A stretch of 64,000 nt of DNA from Actinomadura montaniterrae. GTDB lineage: Bacteria; Actinomycetota; Actinomycetes; Streptosporangiales; Streptosporangiaceae. Shown piece after piece: positions 8,766-17,795 of the stretch. Position numbers and translations under genes: made by a program. Under the pieces are notes generated by a model, which searched no databases, was not told the DNA's origin, and saw only the letters and a list, made by a program, of their open reading frames with translations. How positions within the stretch are numbered: the first letter of the stretch is position 1; each line of letters starts with the position of its first letter. The DNA is taken from contig NZ_WBMR01000020.1 in NCBI RefSeq assembly GCF_008923365.1, forward strand, positions 1 through 64,000. The letters are read 5' to 3'.

Positions 8766-9989
8766 ATGGCGCGTGTGGACCCCAAGGCCGTGCTCGAAGG
8801 CCGGATCCCCGGCCGGCCCCCGGTCGGCCTCATCGTCGGGCTGACCGTCTCGTCGCTGTGCGTGGTGCTCGCGCTCGCGGCCGACGTGCTGTCCGGCGGC
8901 GCCGGCTTCTGGGTCGGCGTCGTCCTGGCGATCCTGCCGATCCCGGCGCTGGTGGCGCTCGCCCTCACCCTGGACCGGCTGGAGCCCGAGCCGCCGCGCG
9001 CCCTCGTCTTCGCGTTCATGTGGGGCGCGGGCGTCGCCGTCCTCGGCGCGCTGGTGCTCAACACGCTCGGCCTGCTGTACGTCACCGTCCCGATCTTCGG
9101 CGAGACCAAGGGCCACTTCGTCAGCGCCACCTTCGGCGCGCCCGTCATCGAGGAGTCGCTGAAGGGCGCCGTGCTGTTCGGCATGCTGTGGTTCCGCCGC
9201 AACGAGATCGACGGCTTCGCCGACGGGATCATCTACGCCGCCATGGTCGGCCTCGGCTTCGCGATGATGGAGAACATCACCTACTACATGCGGGCGTTCG
9301 AGGACGGCGGCGCCCAGCAGCTGCAGACCGTGTTCATCCTGCGCGGCCTGATCGCGCCGCTCAGCCACCCGCTGTTCACCTCGATGACCGGCCTCGGCGT
9401 CGCCTACGCCGCCACCCACCGGCGCGGCCAGCTCGTCGCGCCCGTCCTCGGGCTGCTCGGCGCGATGCTCCTGCACGGCCTCTGGAACGGCGCCACCGCC
9501 TTCGGGCTCGGCGGCCTCGGCATCGTGTACCTCCTCGACTTCGGCGTCCTGGTCACGCTGATCGTCATCGTCTCCGTCGAACGGCGGCACACCGTCCGGC
9601 GCATCGAGGCGTACCTGCCGATGTACTCCGGCACCGGCCTCGTCACCCCGCAGGACGTGCGGATGCTGCGGTCCATCCCGTCGCGGCGGGCCGCGCGCCG
9701 CTGGGCCAGGTCCGTCGGCGGCCCGCCCGCCGCCCGCGCGATGGTCGACTACCAGCTCGCCGCCACCGAGCTCGCGCTGCTGCACAAGCGCGCCGACCGC
9801 GGCAACGCCGAGCCGCACTGGTTCACCGCCCGCCGCGACTCGCTGCTGGAGCTGATGTCGCTGGCCCGGCAGGCGTTCCTGCGCACCCCGCCGCGCCCCG
9901 GCGGGCCCGCGTCCGGAGCGCCGCCCTGGGCGCCGCAGGGGCCGTCCGGCTTCCTGCCGCCGCCCCCGCCCGGCCCGTACGCGCGGTAA
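8766..9989 (+). CDS. PrsW-family intramembrane metalloprotease
   Basis: This 407-residue membrane protein has the hallmarks of the PrsW family: EESLK near residue 125 (the EExxK motif), GFAMMEN with its FxxxE-like element near residue 165 and LLHGLWNG (HxxxN) near residue 235, set in about eight helices. The C-terminal tail of about 100 residues is soluble and ends in a Pro/Gly-rich stretch. In Bacillus PrsW cleaves an anti-sigma factor; the substrate here is unknown. The gene lies between ctaB and ctaA, 70 nt after the first and 47 nt before the second. Both it and ctaA appear to have their own leaderless promoter, so the group is probably not a single tight operon. Confidence 0.85.
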   Translation: MARVDPKAVLEGRIPGRPPVGLIVGLTVSSLCVVLALAADVLSGGAGFWVGVVLAILPIPALVALALTLDRLEPEPPRALVFAFMWGAGVAVLGALVLNTLGLLYVTVPIFGETKGHFVSATFGAPVIEESLKGAVLFGMLWFRRNEIDGFADGIIYAAMVGLGFAMMENITYYMRAFEDGGAQQLQTVFILRGLIAPLSHPLFTSMTGLGVAYAATHRRGQLVAPVLGLLGAMLLHGLWNGATAFGLGGLGIVYLLDFGVLVTLIVIVSVERRHTVRRIEAYLPMYSGTGLVTPQDVRMLRSIPSRRAARRWARSVGGPPAARAMVDYQLAATELALLHKRADRGNAEPHWFTARRDSLLELMSLARQAFLRTPPRPGGPASGAPPWAPQGPSGFLPPPPPGPYAR

Positions 9990-10024
9990 CCGGGGGGTGC
10001 GTCGGGGGCACGGGAGGGCGGCCA

Positions 10025-10030
10025 TACGAT
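10025..10030 (+). promoter_or_regulatory. -10 element for a leaderless ctaA transcript
   Basis: TACGAT ends six bases before the GTG start of ctaA and there is no ribosome binding site in between, consistent with a leaderless mRNA. Confidence 0.45.
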
Positions 10031-10036
10031 TGACGC

Positions 10037-11038
10037 GTGGCTGAGCGAAAGTCGTCGACGAACCCGCTGATCCGTGCCTGGGACGCCGTGTGGCACCCCA
10101 CCCCGGGGTCGGTGCGGCTGCTCGCGCTGCTCGGCGTCGTCGGCAACGTGGTGATCGTCGTCAGCGGCGGCCTCGTCCGGCTCACCGAGTCGGGGCTCGG
10201 CTGCCCCGAATGGCCGCGCTGCTCCGGCGACAGCCTCGTCCCCACCCACAACGCCGACCACCACGCGTTCAACATGGCGGTCGAGTTCGGCAACCGGCTG
10301 ATCACCTTCGTGGTGCTGGCGATCGGCGTGCTGGTGTTCGTCGCCGCGCTGCGCCTCGTCCCGCGCCGCCGCGACCTGGTCTGGTGGTCGCTCGCCCAGC
10401 CGATGAGCGTCGTCGCGCAGGCCGTCATCGGCGGCATCGTCGTGCTCACCGACCTGAACCCGGCCGCGGTGTCGGCGCACTTCCTCGTCTCTCCCGCGCT
10501 CCTGGTGTTCTGCGTGGCGCTGTGGGTGCGCGCGGGCGAGGGCGACGCCCCCGCCCGGCCGCTCGCCGGCCCCTGGACGCGCCGGCTCGGCGGGCTGCTG
10601 CTGGTCGCCGCGGCGGCCGTGCTCGTCGCGGGCACCGTCGTCACGGGCACCGGGCCGCACGCCGGCGACGCCTCGTCGCGCCGCTACGGCTTCGACATCG
10701 AGGACGTGGCGCGCATCCACGGTGAGCTGGCCTGGGTCACCATCGCCTTCACGATCGCGGTCACCATCGCGCTGTACCGCACCGGCGGCCCCGCCGCGGC
10801 CAAGCGCCGCGCGCTGGAGCTGATCGCGCTGATCGTGGCGCAGGGCGCCGTCGGCTACGCGCAGTACTTCCTGGGCGTCCCGGCCGGGCTGGTGCTGCTG
10901 CACATGCTCGGCGCGGTGCTGATGTGGATCGCGGCGTTCCGGCTGTTCTTCGCGCTCCGCGACCGCGGCCCGATGCCGGACGCGCGGCCGCGCACGGTGG
11001 CCGCGCGTCCCGCCGCCGAGGCCGCTCAGCCCGCCTGA
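10037..11038 (+). CDS. ctaA: Heme A synthase, CtaA/COX15 family
   Basis: Membrane monooxygenase that oxidises the heme O methyl group to the formyl group of heme A, for aa3-type cytochrome oxidase. The 333-residue protein has about eight helices. The first external loop carries VRLTESGLGCPEWPRCSG, with the pair of cysteines typical of actinobacterial and Bacillus CtaA. Histidines that should bind heme lie in EFGNRLITF, AHFLVSP, IHGELAW and LLHMLGAVL contexts. The start is GTG at 10037. It completes the heme A pathway started by ctaB 1.3 kb upstream and is convergent with polX. Confidence 0.92.
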   Translation: MAERKSSTNPLIRAWDAVWHPTPGSVRLLALLGVVGNVVIVVSGGLVRLTESGLGCPEWPRCSGDSLVPTHNADHHAFNMAVEFGNRLITFVVLAIGVLVFVAALRLVPRRRDLVWWSLAQPMSVVAQAVIGGIVVLTDLNPAAVSAHFLVSPALLVFCVALWVRAGEGDAPARPLAGPWTRRLGGLLLVAAAAVLVAGTVVTGTGPHAGDASSRRYGFDIEDVARIHGELAWVTIAFTIAVTIALYRTGGPAAAKRRALELIALIVAQGAVGYAQYFLGVPAGLVLLHMLGAVLMWIAAFRLFFALRDRGPMPDARPRTVAARPAAEAAQPA

Positions 11039-11065
11039 GCCCGCGCGCCGCTCATCGCCCGCCGC

Positions 11066-12793
11066 TCATCGCGCGCCGTCCTTGCGGAGGAAGGCGCGCA
11101 GGCGCTCCAGCGGCCAGGTGTTGATGACGTCGTCGGGCGTGAGCCAGCCCCGCTGCGCGGTGCCGACCCCGTAGCGGATGTTGCGGTGGTGCCCGAGCGA
11201 GTGCGCGTCGGTGTCGACGGAGAACCGCACCCCGAACCGCTTGGCGCGGCGGATCAGGTCGGCGGGCAGGTCGAGCCGGTCGGGGAACGAGTCGATCTCC
11301 ATCGCCGTGCCGGTGCGGGCGGCGGCGCGGAACACCTCGTCCCAGTCGGCGTCCACCGGCGGGCGGCGGCCGATGCTCCGCGCCGTCGGGTGCCCGATCA
11401 CGTGGACGTTCGGGTTCTCGCACGCGCGGACGAGCCGCCGCGTCATGGCCGCCTCGTCCTGCGTGAAGTGCGAGTGGACGGACGCCACGCACACGTCGAA
11501 CCCCTCCAGGAAATCGGCGTCCCAGTCGACCTCGCCGTCGGGGTCGATGTTCAGCTCGGTGCCGTGCAGCAGGACCAGGCCGGGGTACTTCTTCTGCAGC
11601 TTCCGGACCTGCTCGCGCTGGGCGAGCATCTTCTCGTCCGTCATCCGCTGCATGAACAGGTTCGGCGCGTGGTCGGTGATCGCGTAGTACTCCAGGCCGC
11701 GGTCCGCGGCGGCGGCGACCATGTCCTCCAGGGAGGCGATGCCGTCGGTGAGGTCGGTGTGGCTGTGCAGGTCGCCGCGCAGGTCCTCGACGGTGACCAG
11801 GCGGGGCAGCTCGTCCTTGAGCGCCGCCTCGATCTCCCCGGTGTCCTCGCGCAGGGCCGGGTGGATCCACGGCAGGCCGAGCCGCTCGTAGACCTCCTCC
11901 TCGGTGCTGGACACGATCAGGTCGCCGGAGTCGGCGTCGAACAGCCCGTACTCCGACAGCTTCAGCCCCGCCTTCACCGCGATCTCGCGGGTGCGGATGT
12001 TGTGCGCCTGCGAGCCGGTGAAGTACTGCAGCGCCGCGCCCCACGACTCCGGCGGGACGACGCGCAGGTCGACCTGCAGCCCCCGGTCGGTGCGGATCGA
12101 GGTCTTCTTGTCGCCGCCGACGATCACCTCGGCGACGAGCGGGAGCGCGGCGAACGCCTCCATGATCGGGTGCGGGTCGGTGGACGCGGCGAGCACGTCG
12201 ACGTCGCCGATCGTCTCGCGCATCCGGCGCAGCGACCCCGCGTGCATGCACCGCTCGACCTGCGGGAGCGCCGACAGCGCCGCGACGATCTCGTCGGCGA
12301 CGCCCGCCGCCGCGTCGACCAGGACGCGCTCGCCGGAGCTGCGCATCAGCTCGATGCCGCGCAGGATGTTGTCCTCGGTCTTGGCGCCGAAGCCCTTCAG
12401 GCCGCGCAGCCGGCCCTCCTTGATCGCCTCGGCCAGCTCGTCCACCGACGAGATGCCGAGCTCCTCGTAGACGGCGAGTGCCTTCTTCGGGCCGAGCGTC
12501 GGGATCGCGGTGAGCGCGCGGACGCCCGCGGGGATCTGCGTGCGCAGCTCCTCGACCTGCCGGATCGTGCCGGTGGTGGTGTAGTCGAGGACCTTCTTGG
12601 CGATCGCCTCGCCGACCGTCGGGATCTTGCGGAGCCCGGCCAGGTCGAGCCCGGAGATGTCGTCGGGATGGCCCGCGATCGCGCGCGCGGCCTTCTCGTA
12701 CGCCCGGATCTTGAAGGCGTCGCCGCCGGTGATGGAGAGGAGGTCGGCCAGTTCCTGGATGAGGGCTGCGGCCTCGTCGTTCGCGCGTGCCAT
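11066..12793 (-). CDS. polX: PolX-type DNA polymerase/3'-5' exonuclease
   Basis: Family X DNA polymerase of 575 residues with a C-terminal PHP exonuclease domain, expected to act in base excision or gap-filling repair. The N-terminal helix-hairpin-helix region has LRKIPTVGEAIAKKV and ALTAIPTLGPKKAL; the nucleotidyltransferase core follows, with GSLRRMRETIGDVDVL near residue 195. The PHP domain begins near residue 335 with DLHSHTDLTDG and continues through YYAITDHAPN and HPTARSIGRR, which carry metal-binding histidines and aspartates. I chose ATG at 12793 over a GTG 51 nt upstream because TAGACT lies seven bases before it and family proteins begin here. It is convergent with ctaA. Confidence 0.92.
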   Translation of the reverse strand: MARANDEAAALIQELADLLSITGGDAFKIRAYEKAARAIAGHPDDISGLDLAGLRKIPTVGEAIAKKVLDYTTTGTIRQVEELRTQIPAGVRALTAIPTLGPKKALAVYEELGISSVDELAEAIKEGRLRGLKGFGAKTEDNILRGIELMRSSGERVLVDAAAGVADEIVAALSALPQVERCMHAGSLRRMRETIGDVDVLAASTDPHPIMEAFAALPLVAEVIVGGDKKTSIRTDRGLQVDLRVVPPESWGAALQYFTGSQAHNIRTREIAVKAGLKLSEYGLFDADSGDLIVSSTEEEVYERLGLPWIHPALREDTGEIEAALKDELPRLVTVEDLRGDLHSHTDLTDGIASLEDMVAAAADRGLEYYAITDHAPNLFMQRMTDEKMLAQREQVRKLQKKYPGLVLLHGTELNIDPDGEVDWDADFLEGFDVCVASVHSHFTQDEAAMTRRLVRACENPNVHVIGHPTARSIGRRPPVDADWDEVFRAAARTGTAMEIDSFPDRLDLPADLIRRAKRFGVRFSVDTDAHSLGHHRNIRYGVGTAQRGWLTPDDVINTWPLERLRAFLRKDGAR

Positions 12794-12800
12794 ACGGCCG

Positions 12801-12806
12801 AGTCTA
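12801..12806 (-). promoter_or_regulatory. -10 element for a leaderless polX transcript
   Basis: On the minus strand TAGACT is followed by seven bases and the polX ATG. No Shine-Dalgarno sequence is present, which supports both the start choice and a leaderless transcript. Confidence 0.4.
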
Positions 12807-12896
12807 GGAGCCGGGTACGACGTTCCCGGAGCCGGTGGGGTCACCGAGCGGAGTCGGCCCGGTGACCCTGCGTGGTCGGCGGCCGCCGGGGGCGGG

Positions 12897-13736
12897 TCAG
12901 CGCAGCGGCGCGACCGGGCCGTTCGGGTTGCGCATCCGGCCCTCCAGCACCTCGGCGGCGATCGCGGAGACCTGCTCCTCGGGCAGCTGCCGGTAGCCGT
13001 CCGCGGTGACGGCCGCGATCGTCGGGTAGATGCGCCGGGACAGGTCGGGCCCGCCGGTGGCCGTGTCGTCGTCTGCCGCGTCGTAGAGCGCCTGGACGCA
13101 CACCGTCGCGGCGTCCTCGATCGACAGGTCGGGCCGGTACAGCTTCTTCAGCGCGCCCAGCGCGTAAGGGGAGCCGGAGCCGTCCGCGTGGTAGTCGCGG
13201 GCGAGCTGAGGGGCGCCGGTGATGTCGTAGGTGTAGATGCGGGCGTCGTCGCTGTCGGGGTCGTACCCGGCGAACAGCGGGACGACCGCGAGCCCCTGCA
13301 TGGCCTGCGCGAGGTTGGCCTGGATGACGGCGCCGAGCCGGCGGGCCTTGCCCGGCAGCGACAGCGGGACCGTTTCCATCTTCTCGTAGTGCTCCAGCTC
13401 CACCTGGAACAGCCGGACCATCTCCAGCGCGAGCCCGACCGTCCCGGCGAACGCCACCGCGGAGTACTCGTCGGCGCGCTGGACCTTGTCCAGCTCCCGG
13501 TAGGCGATCCGGTTGCCCTGGGTGGCGCGGCGGTCCCCGGCCATCATGACCCCGCCCGGGATCGTCAGCGCCAGCACGGTGGTGCCGTGCGGCAGCTCCG
13601 GGACGGTCCCGGCGTCCGGCACCCGGTTGACGGGCAGCAGGTCGGGGGAGTGCAGGCGCAGGAAGTCGACGAACGACGCCGGTCCCGCCTCGAAGAACTC
13701 CGGCGGCAGTCCCTGGTCATCGGTCCGGCCGGTCAC
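12897..13736 (-). CDS. prcB: 20S proteasome beta subunit, separate from any alpha subunit
   Basis: Precursor of the catalytic beta subunit of the actinobacterial proteasome, 279 residues. A propeptide of 51 residues ends in ELPHG, followed by the mature N-terminus TTVLALT. Counting from that threonine, Thr1, Asp17 (AGDRRAT) and Lys33 (ELDKVQ) are all in place, and GSGSPYALG supplies the Ser/Gly element, so the site looks active. The start is GTG at 13736 with GAGAGGAG upstream. Neither prcA nor pup, dop or pafA is adjacent; the neighbours are polX and an EamA exporter. It is probably a second prcB copy, assuming the standard prcBA locus lies elsewhere. Confidence 0.9.
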   Translation of the reverse strand: MTGRTDDQGLPPEFFEAGPASFVDFLRLHSPDLLPVNRVPDAGTVPELPHGTTVLALTIPGGVMMAGDRRATQGNRIAYRELDKVQRADEYSAVAFAGTVGLALEMVRLFQVELEHYEKMETVPLSLPGKARRLGAVIQANLAQAMQGLAVVPLFAGYDPDSDDARIYTYDITGAPQLARDYHADGSGSPYALGALKKLYRPDLSIEDAATVCVQALYDAADDDTATGGPDLSRRIYPTIAAVTADGYRQLPEEQVSAIAAEVLEGRMRNPNGPVAPLR

Positions 13737-13885
13737 GGCGGCTCCTCTCTGCTGGGGTGGTGCTGCTCGGGTGCTCCTGCAGTGATCCTTCCACCGATCC
13801 TGCCATGCTCGCCCCACCCCATGCCCCGTCGCTGCGGCGCCGATGCGTCCGGACGGCCGCCGACCGCGAGGCGTTCGGGCCCCGT

Positions 13886-14821
13886 TCAGGCCTCGGGGGC
13901 CTCCGGCGGCTCCTTCTGGCTCCGGGTGGCGCCCGCACACGCGACGATGACGCAGCCGATCGCGACCCACTGCCGTCCGCTGAGGATCTCGCCGAGGACG
14001 ACCACCCCGACCAGCGCGGCGACGGCGGGCTCTAGGCTCATCAGGATGCCGAACACGCGGGCGGGCACCCGCCGCAGCGCCTCCAGCTCCAGCGAGTAGG
14101 GGATCACCGACGACAGCAGCCCGACCCCGAGCCCGATCACCAGCAGGGCCGGGTCGAACACGGCGCCGCCGCCGGTCGCGAGCCCGCCCGGCAGCATGAC
14201 GAGCGTGCCGATGATGCTGGCGAGGGCGAGGCCGGTGGTGCCGGGGATCCGCCGTCCGGTGGCGGCGGTCAGCAGGATGTAGCAGGCCCAGCCGACCGCG
14301 GCGACCAGCGCGAACACGATCCCGGCGAGGTTCACGTCGCCGCCGCCCCGGGCGAGCATGACCACGCCGGCGCCCGCCAGCGCGACCCACAGCAGGTCCC
14401 GGGGGCGCCGCGAGCCGACGATCGCGACCGACAGCGGCCCGAGGAACTCGATGGTCACCGCCACGCCGAGCGGGATCCGCGACAGCGCCTGGTAGAACGC
14501 GAAGTTCATCCCCGCGAGCGCGACCCCGTAGCCCGCGACGACGGCCAGGCTGCTCCAGGAGTGGTCGCGCAGGATCGTCCGCAGCCCCTTGCGGGCGAGG
14601 AAGCCCAGCACGAGCGCCGACGCCAGCAGCCGGATCGACACCACCGACGTCGGCGGCAGCCGCTCGAACAGGTGCTTGGCCAGGCCCGCGCCGACCTGCA
14701 CGGACACGATGCCGAGCAGGATCATGGCGGGCGGCGGCACCGAGCCGAGCGACAGCGTGCGGGCGCGGCGGGCCGCCCGGCCCGCCGCTCCGTAGGACCC
14801 GGGGGCCTCAGCGAGCGCCAA
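13886..14821 (-). CDS. EamA-family (DMT) exporter
   Basis: This 311-residue inner-membrane protein has ten predicted helices arranged as two EamA repeats and resembles RhtA/YdcZ-type amino-acid or metabolite exporters; the substrate cannot be read from the sequence. Typical segments are SIRLLASALVLG, LSRIPLGVAVTIEFLGPL and LRRVPARVFGILMSLEPAVAAL. The start is TTG at 14821, supported by GGGAG six bases upstream, three bases after the stop of the ABC permease. It is therefore likely co-transcribed with the ABC-2 exporter genes before it, with prcB following after 149 nt. Confidence 0.82.
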   Translation of the reverse strand: MALAEAPGSYGAAGRAARRARTLSLGSVPPPAMILLGIVSVQVGAGLAKHLFERLPPTSVVSIRLLASALVLGFLARKGLRTILRDHSWSSLAVVAGYGVALAGMNFAFYQALSRIPLGVAVTIEFLGPLSVAIVGSRRPRDLLWVALAGAGVVMLARGGGDVNLAGIVFALVAAVGWACYILLTAATGRRIPGTTGLALASIIGTLVMLPGGLATGGGAVFDPALLVIGLGVGLLSSVIPYSLELEALRRVPARVFGILMSLEPAVAALVGVVVLGEILSGRQWVAIGCVIVACAGATRSQKEPPEAPEA

Positions 14822-14824
14822 CGA

Positions 14825-15628
14825 TCACTCCCAGCGGAAGAAGCGGGCGGCGAGGGCGAGGCCGGCGGCCGCCCACACCGCGAGGACCAGCAGCGGCTTG
14901 CCCGGGAACGCCGCGCCGTGCTGCAGCACCTGCCGCAGCCCGTCGGCGAGCGCCGAGATCGGCAGCAGCTCCAGCACGTCCCGGACGGCGCCGGGGAACT
15001 TGTCGAGGGGGAACACCACGCCGCCGACGGCGAGCAGCAGGATGTAGACGAGGTTCGCGGTGGCAAGGGTGGCCTCGGCGCGCAGCGTCCCGGCCATCAG
15101 CAGCCCGAACCCGCTGAACGCGGCCGTCCCGAGCAGCAGGAGGACGATCACCGAGACGGGGTCGCCGTGCGGGTGCCAGCCGAGCGCCAGCGCGACCGCG
15201 CACACCACGGCCGCCTGCAGGATCTCGACCGCGACCACCGACAGGGTCTTGGCGGCGATGAGGCCGCCGCGCGGCAGCGGCGTGGCGCCGAGCCGCTTGA
15301 GCACGCCGTAGCGGCGCTCGAACCCGGTGCCGATCGCCTGCCCGGTGAACGCGGTGGACATCACCGCGAGCGCGAGGATGCCGGGCGCGAGGAAGTCGAC
15401 GCGGCGGCCGGATCCGAGGTCCAGCAGCGAGGTGGCGCCGAACAGCGTCAGCAGCACCACCGGGATGATCAGGGTGAGCAGCAGCTGCTCGCCGTTGCGC
15501 ACCACGGCCCGGAACTCGTAGCCCGCCTGGGAGAGGATCATCCGCGGCAGCGGGACGGCGCCCGGCGCGGGCGACAGGTCCAGCGCGGGCCGCGCCGCCG
15601 CGGGCGTCGCCGCCGGTGTCGTGGTCAT
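14825..15628 (-). CDS. ABC-2 type exporter permease
   Basis: This 267-residue permease has six helices and belongs to the ABC-2/DrrB-like group. Segments such as GFERRYGVLKRLGATPLPRG and GGVVFPLDKFPG are typical of the family. It overlaps its ATPase partner by four bases (ATGA, ATG at 15628). Together they form a drug, lipid or antibiotic exporter, or possibly the actinobacterial transporter whose ATPase half is adjacent to suf genes in some genomes; the substrate is unknown. Confidence 0.85.
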   Translation of the reverse strand: MTTTPAATPAAARPALDLSPAPGAVPLPRMILSQAGYEFRAVVRNGEQLLLTLIIPVVLLTLFGATSLLDLGSGRRVDFLAPGILALAVMSTAFTGQAIGTGFERRYGVLKRLGATPLPRGGLIAAKTLSVVAVEILQAAVVCAVALALGWHPHGDPVSVIVLLLLGTAAFSGFGLLMAGTLRAEATLATANLVYILLLAVGGVVFPLDKFPGAVRDVLELLPISALADGLRQVLQHGAAFPGKPLLVLAVWAAAGLALAARFFRWE

Positions 15629-16551
15629 GAGCGCAGCTCCCGTCCGGTCAGTTCGAGGAAGACGTCCTCCAGCGTGCGGCGCTCGATCCGCAGGTCCTCG
15701 GTCATCACGCCGTGCGAGGCGCACCAGGCGGTGACGGTGGCGAGCAGCTCCGGGCTCACGTCGGCCTCGATCAGGTAGTGCCCGGCGGGCGACTCCTTGG
15801 CGGCGCTCCCGGCGGGCAGCGCCGACAGCAGCTCCTCCAGGCCGAGGCCGGGCCGGGCGCGGAAGCGCAGCTGCCGCTCGGCGCCGGTCAGCTCCTGCGG
15901 GCTGCCCTCGGCCACGACCTTGCCGTGGTCGACGATCACGACCTGGTCGGCGAGCCGCTCGGCCTCCTCCATGTTGTGCGTGGTGAGCACCACGGAGACG
16001 CCGGCCGCGCGCAGCTCCTCGATCAGCTCCCAGGTGGCGTGCCGCGCCTGCGGGTCGAGGCCGGTGGACGGCTCGTCGAGGAACACGAGCTCGGGCCGTC
16101 CGACCACGGCGACCGCCAGCGACAGCCGCTGCTGCTGCCCGCCCGACATCCGGCGGAACGGGGTGCGGGCGTGCTCGGTCAGGCCGAGCCGCGCCAGCAG
16201 CGCCGCCGGGTCGAGGGGCGTGGCGTGGAACGAGGCGACGAGCCGCAGGAACTCGGCGGCCTTCGTGGTGCCCGGCACCCCGCCCGACTGCGGCATCACC
16301 CCGACGCGGGGCTTGAGCGCCCGCGCATCGGCGACCGGGTCCAGGCCGAGGACCCGGACGGTGCCCGCGTCGGCGCGGCGGAACCCCTCGCAGATCTCGA
16401 TCGTGGTGGTCTTGCCCGCGCCGTTCGGGCCGAGCAGCGCGGTGACGGCGCCCCGGGCGGCGCTGAACGACAGGCCGTCCACGGCCGTCGCCGTGCCATA
16501 GCGCTTGACGAGCCCGTCCAGCTCGACGGCGCCGTCTCCGGGGGTTGTCAT
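15625..16551 (-). CDS. ABC-2 exporter ATP-binding protein
   Basis: This 308-residue ATPase energises the permease that follows. Walker A is LLGPNGAGKTTT near residue 40, the signature is MSGGQQQRLSLA, Walker B is LVFLDEPSTGLDP and the H-loop is VLTTHNMEEAE. A C-terminal regulatory extension of about 80 residues is of the DrrA/CcmA type. I place the start at ATG 16551, which fits family N-termini; longer reading upstream is only antisense to arcB. It is divergent from arcB with about 200 nt between them. Confidence 0.9.
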   Translation of the reverse strand: MTTPGDGAVELDGLVKRYGTATAVDGLSFSAARGAVTALLGPNGAGKTTTIEICEGFRRADAGTVRVLGLDPVADARALKPRVGVMPQSGGVPGTTKAAEFLRLVASFHATPLDPAALLARLGLTEHARTPFRRMSGGQQQRLSLAVAVVGRPELVFLDEPSTGLDPQARHATWELIEELRAAGVSVVLTTHNMEEAERLADQVVIVDHGKVVAEGSPQELTGAERQLRFRARPGLGLEELLSALPAGSAAKESPAGHYLIEADVSPELLATVTAWCASHGVMTEDLRIERRTLEDVFLELTGRELRS

Positions 16552-16755
16552 GGCAATGAGTTTAGGTCCGCCGCCCGGGGGCTCCGCGCGGGGTGCCGCC
16601 GGTGCGCCGGGTGAAGGCCGGGTAAAGGGGCTGAGCAAGGCGCGGCGCAGCGTGCCGGGCCTGGTTTCGCCCGCCGGGGCCGGGGAAGCTCTCGGCCTGT
16701 CACCGGGGGCGGGCCGGTGGCCTGACGGCATGCCGAACGGGGAGACCGGGGACCG

Positions 16756-17757
16756 ATGGCCTACAACCTGCGCGGACGCAGCCTCGTCCGCGAGCTGGAC
16801 CTCGCCCCCAAGGAGTTCGCGTTCCTGATCGGCCTGGCCGCCGAGCTGAAGGCCGCCAAGTACAGCGGGACGGAGCGGCGCCGCCTGGAGGGCCGCAACA
16901 TCGCGCTGATCTTCGAGAAGACCTCCACCCGGACGCGCTGCGCGTTCGAGGTCGCCGCGCACGACCAGGGCGCGCACACGACCTACCTGGACACGGCCGG
17001 CTCCCAGATCGGCCACAAGGAGTCGATGAAGGACACCGCCCGCGTGCTGGGGCGGATGTTCGACGGCATCGAGTACCGGGGCTCGCGCCAGCGGCACGTG
17101 GAGGAGCTGGCCGAGCACGCGGGCGTCCCGGTGTGGAACGGCCTGACCGACGAATGGCATCCGACGCAGATGCTCGCCGACATGCTCACCATGCGCGAGC
17201 ACAGCGACAAGCCGCTGCACGACGTCACGTACGCCTACCTGGGTGACGCCCGCAACAACATGGGCCGTTCCTACGTGGCGGCGGGGGCGCTGCTCGGCAT
17301 GGACGTCCGGATCGTCGCGCCGAGGGCGCTGTGGCCGGACGAGGAGACGGTCGTCAAGCCCGCCAACGCGGTCGCGGCCGGCACCGGCGCCGAGATCACC
17401 ATCACCGAGGACGTGGCGCAGGGCGTGCGCGGCGCCGACTTCGTCCTCACCGACGTGTGGGTGTCGATGGGGGAGCCCGCGGACGTCTGGGACGAGCGCG
17501 TCGCGCTGCTCCAGCCGTACCAGGTGAACGCCGAGGTGATGCGCGCGACCGGCAACCCGGGCGCGAAGTTCATGCACTGCCTGCCCGCGTTCCACGACCG
17601 GGAGACCGCGGTCGGCGAGGAGGTCTACCGGCGGACGGGCCTGGACGCGCTGGAGGTCACCGGCGAGGTGTTCGAGTCGGACGCCTCGATCGTGTTCGAC
17701 GAGGCCGAGAACCGGATGCACACGATCAAGGCCGTGCTGGTCGCGACGCTCGGCTGA
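16756..17757 (+). CDS. arcB: Ornithine carbamoyltransferase, catabolic type
   Basis: Cytosolic enzyme interconverting ornithine plus carbamoyl phosphate and citrulline. The 333-residue length and sequence are those of the ArcB/ArgI type rather than the shorter biosynthetic ArgF. Motifs: STRTR (57-61) for carbamoyl phosphate, [19 protein letters not shown] and HCLPAFH with the active-site cysteine. The start is ATG 16756 with a GGGGAG-type site. The next gene is carbamate kinase, so the pair should run catabolically, making ATP from carbamoyl phosphate. No arginine deiminase gene is in this cluster. Confidence 0.92.
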   Translation: MAYNLRGRSLVRELDLAPKEFAFLIGLAAELKAAKYSGTERRRLEGRNIALIFEKTSTRTRCAFEVAAHDQGAHTTYLDTAGSQIGHKESMKDTARVLGRMFDGIEYRGSRQRHVEELAEHAGVPVWNGLTDEWHPTQMLADMLTMREHSDKPLHDVTYAYLGDARNNMGRSYVAAGALLGMDVRIVAPRALWPDEETVVKPANAVAAGTGAEITITEDVAQGVRGADFVLTDVWVSMGEPADVWDERVALLQPYQVNAEVMRATGNPGAKFMHCLPAFHDRETAVGEEVYRRTGLDALEVTGEVFESDASIVFDEAENRMHTIKAVLVATLG

Positions 17758-17795
17758 GCGCGCGGGCCGGGCCGGGGCCGCGGGGGAGGGGGGAC

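Noticed and set aside
12794-12844. Earlier GTG start for PolX
   Set aside because: It adds 17 non-conserved residues and would pass over a good -10 placed seven bases from the ATG.
16552-17721. N-terminal extension of the ABC ATPase to about 700 residues
   Set aside because: The extra part is antisense to arcB; the domain begins at ATG 16551 as in the family.
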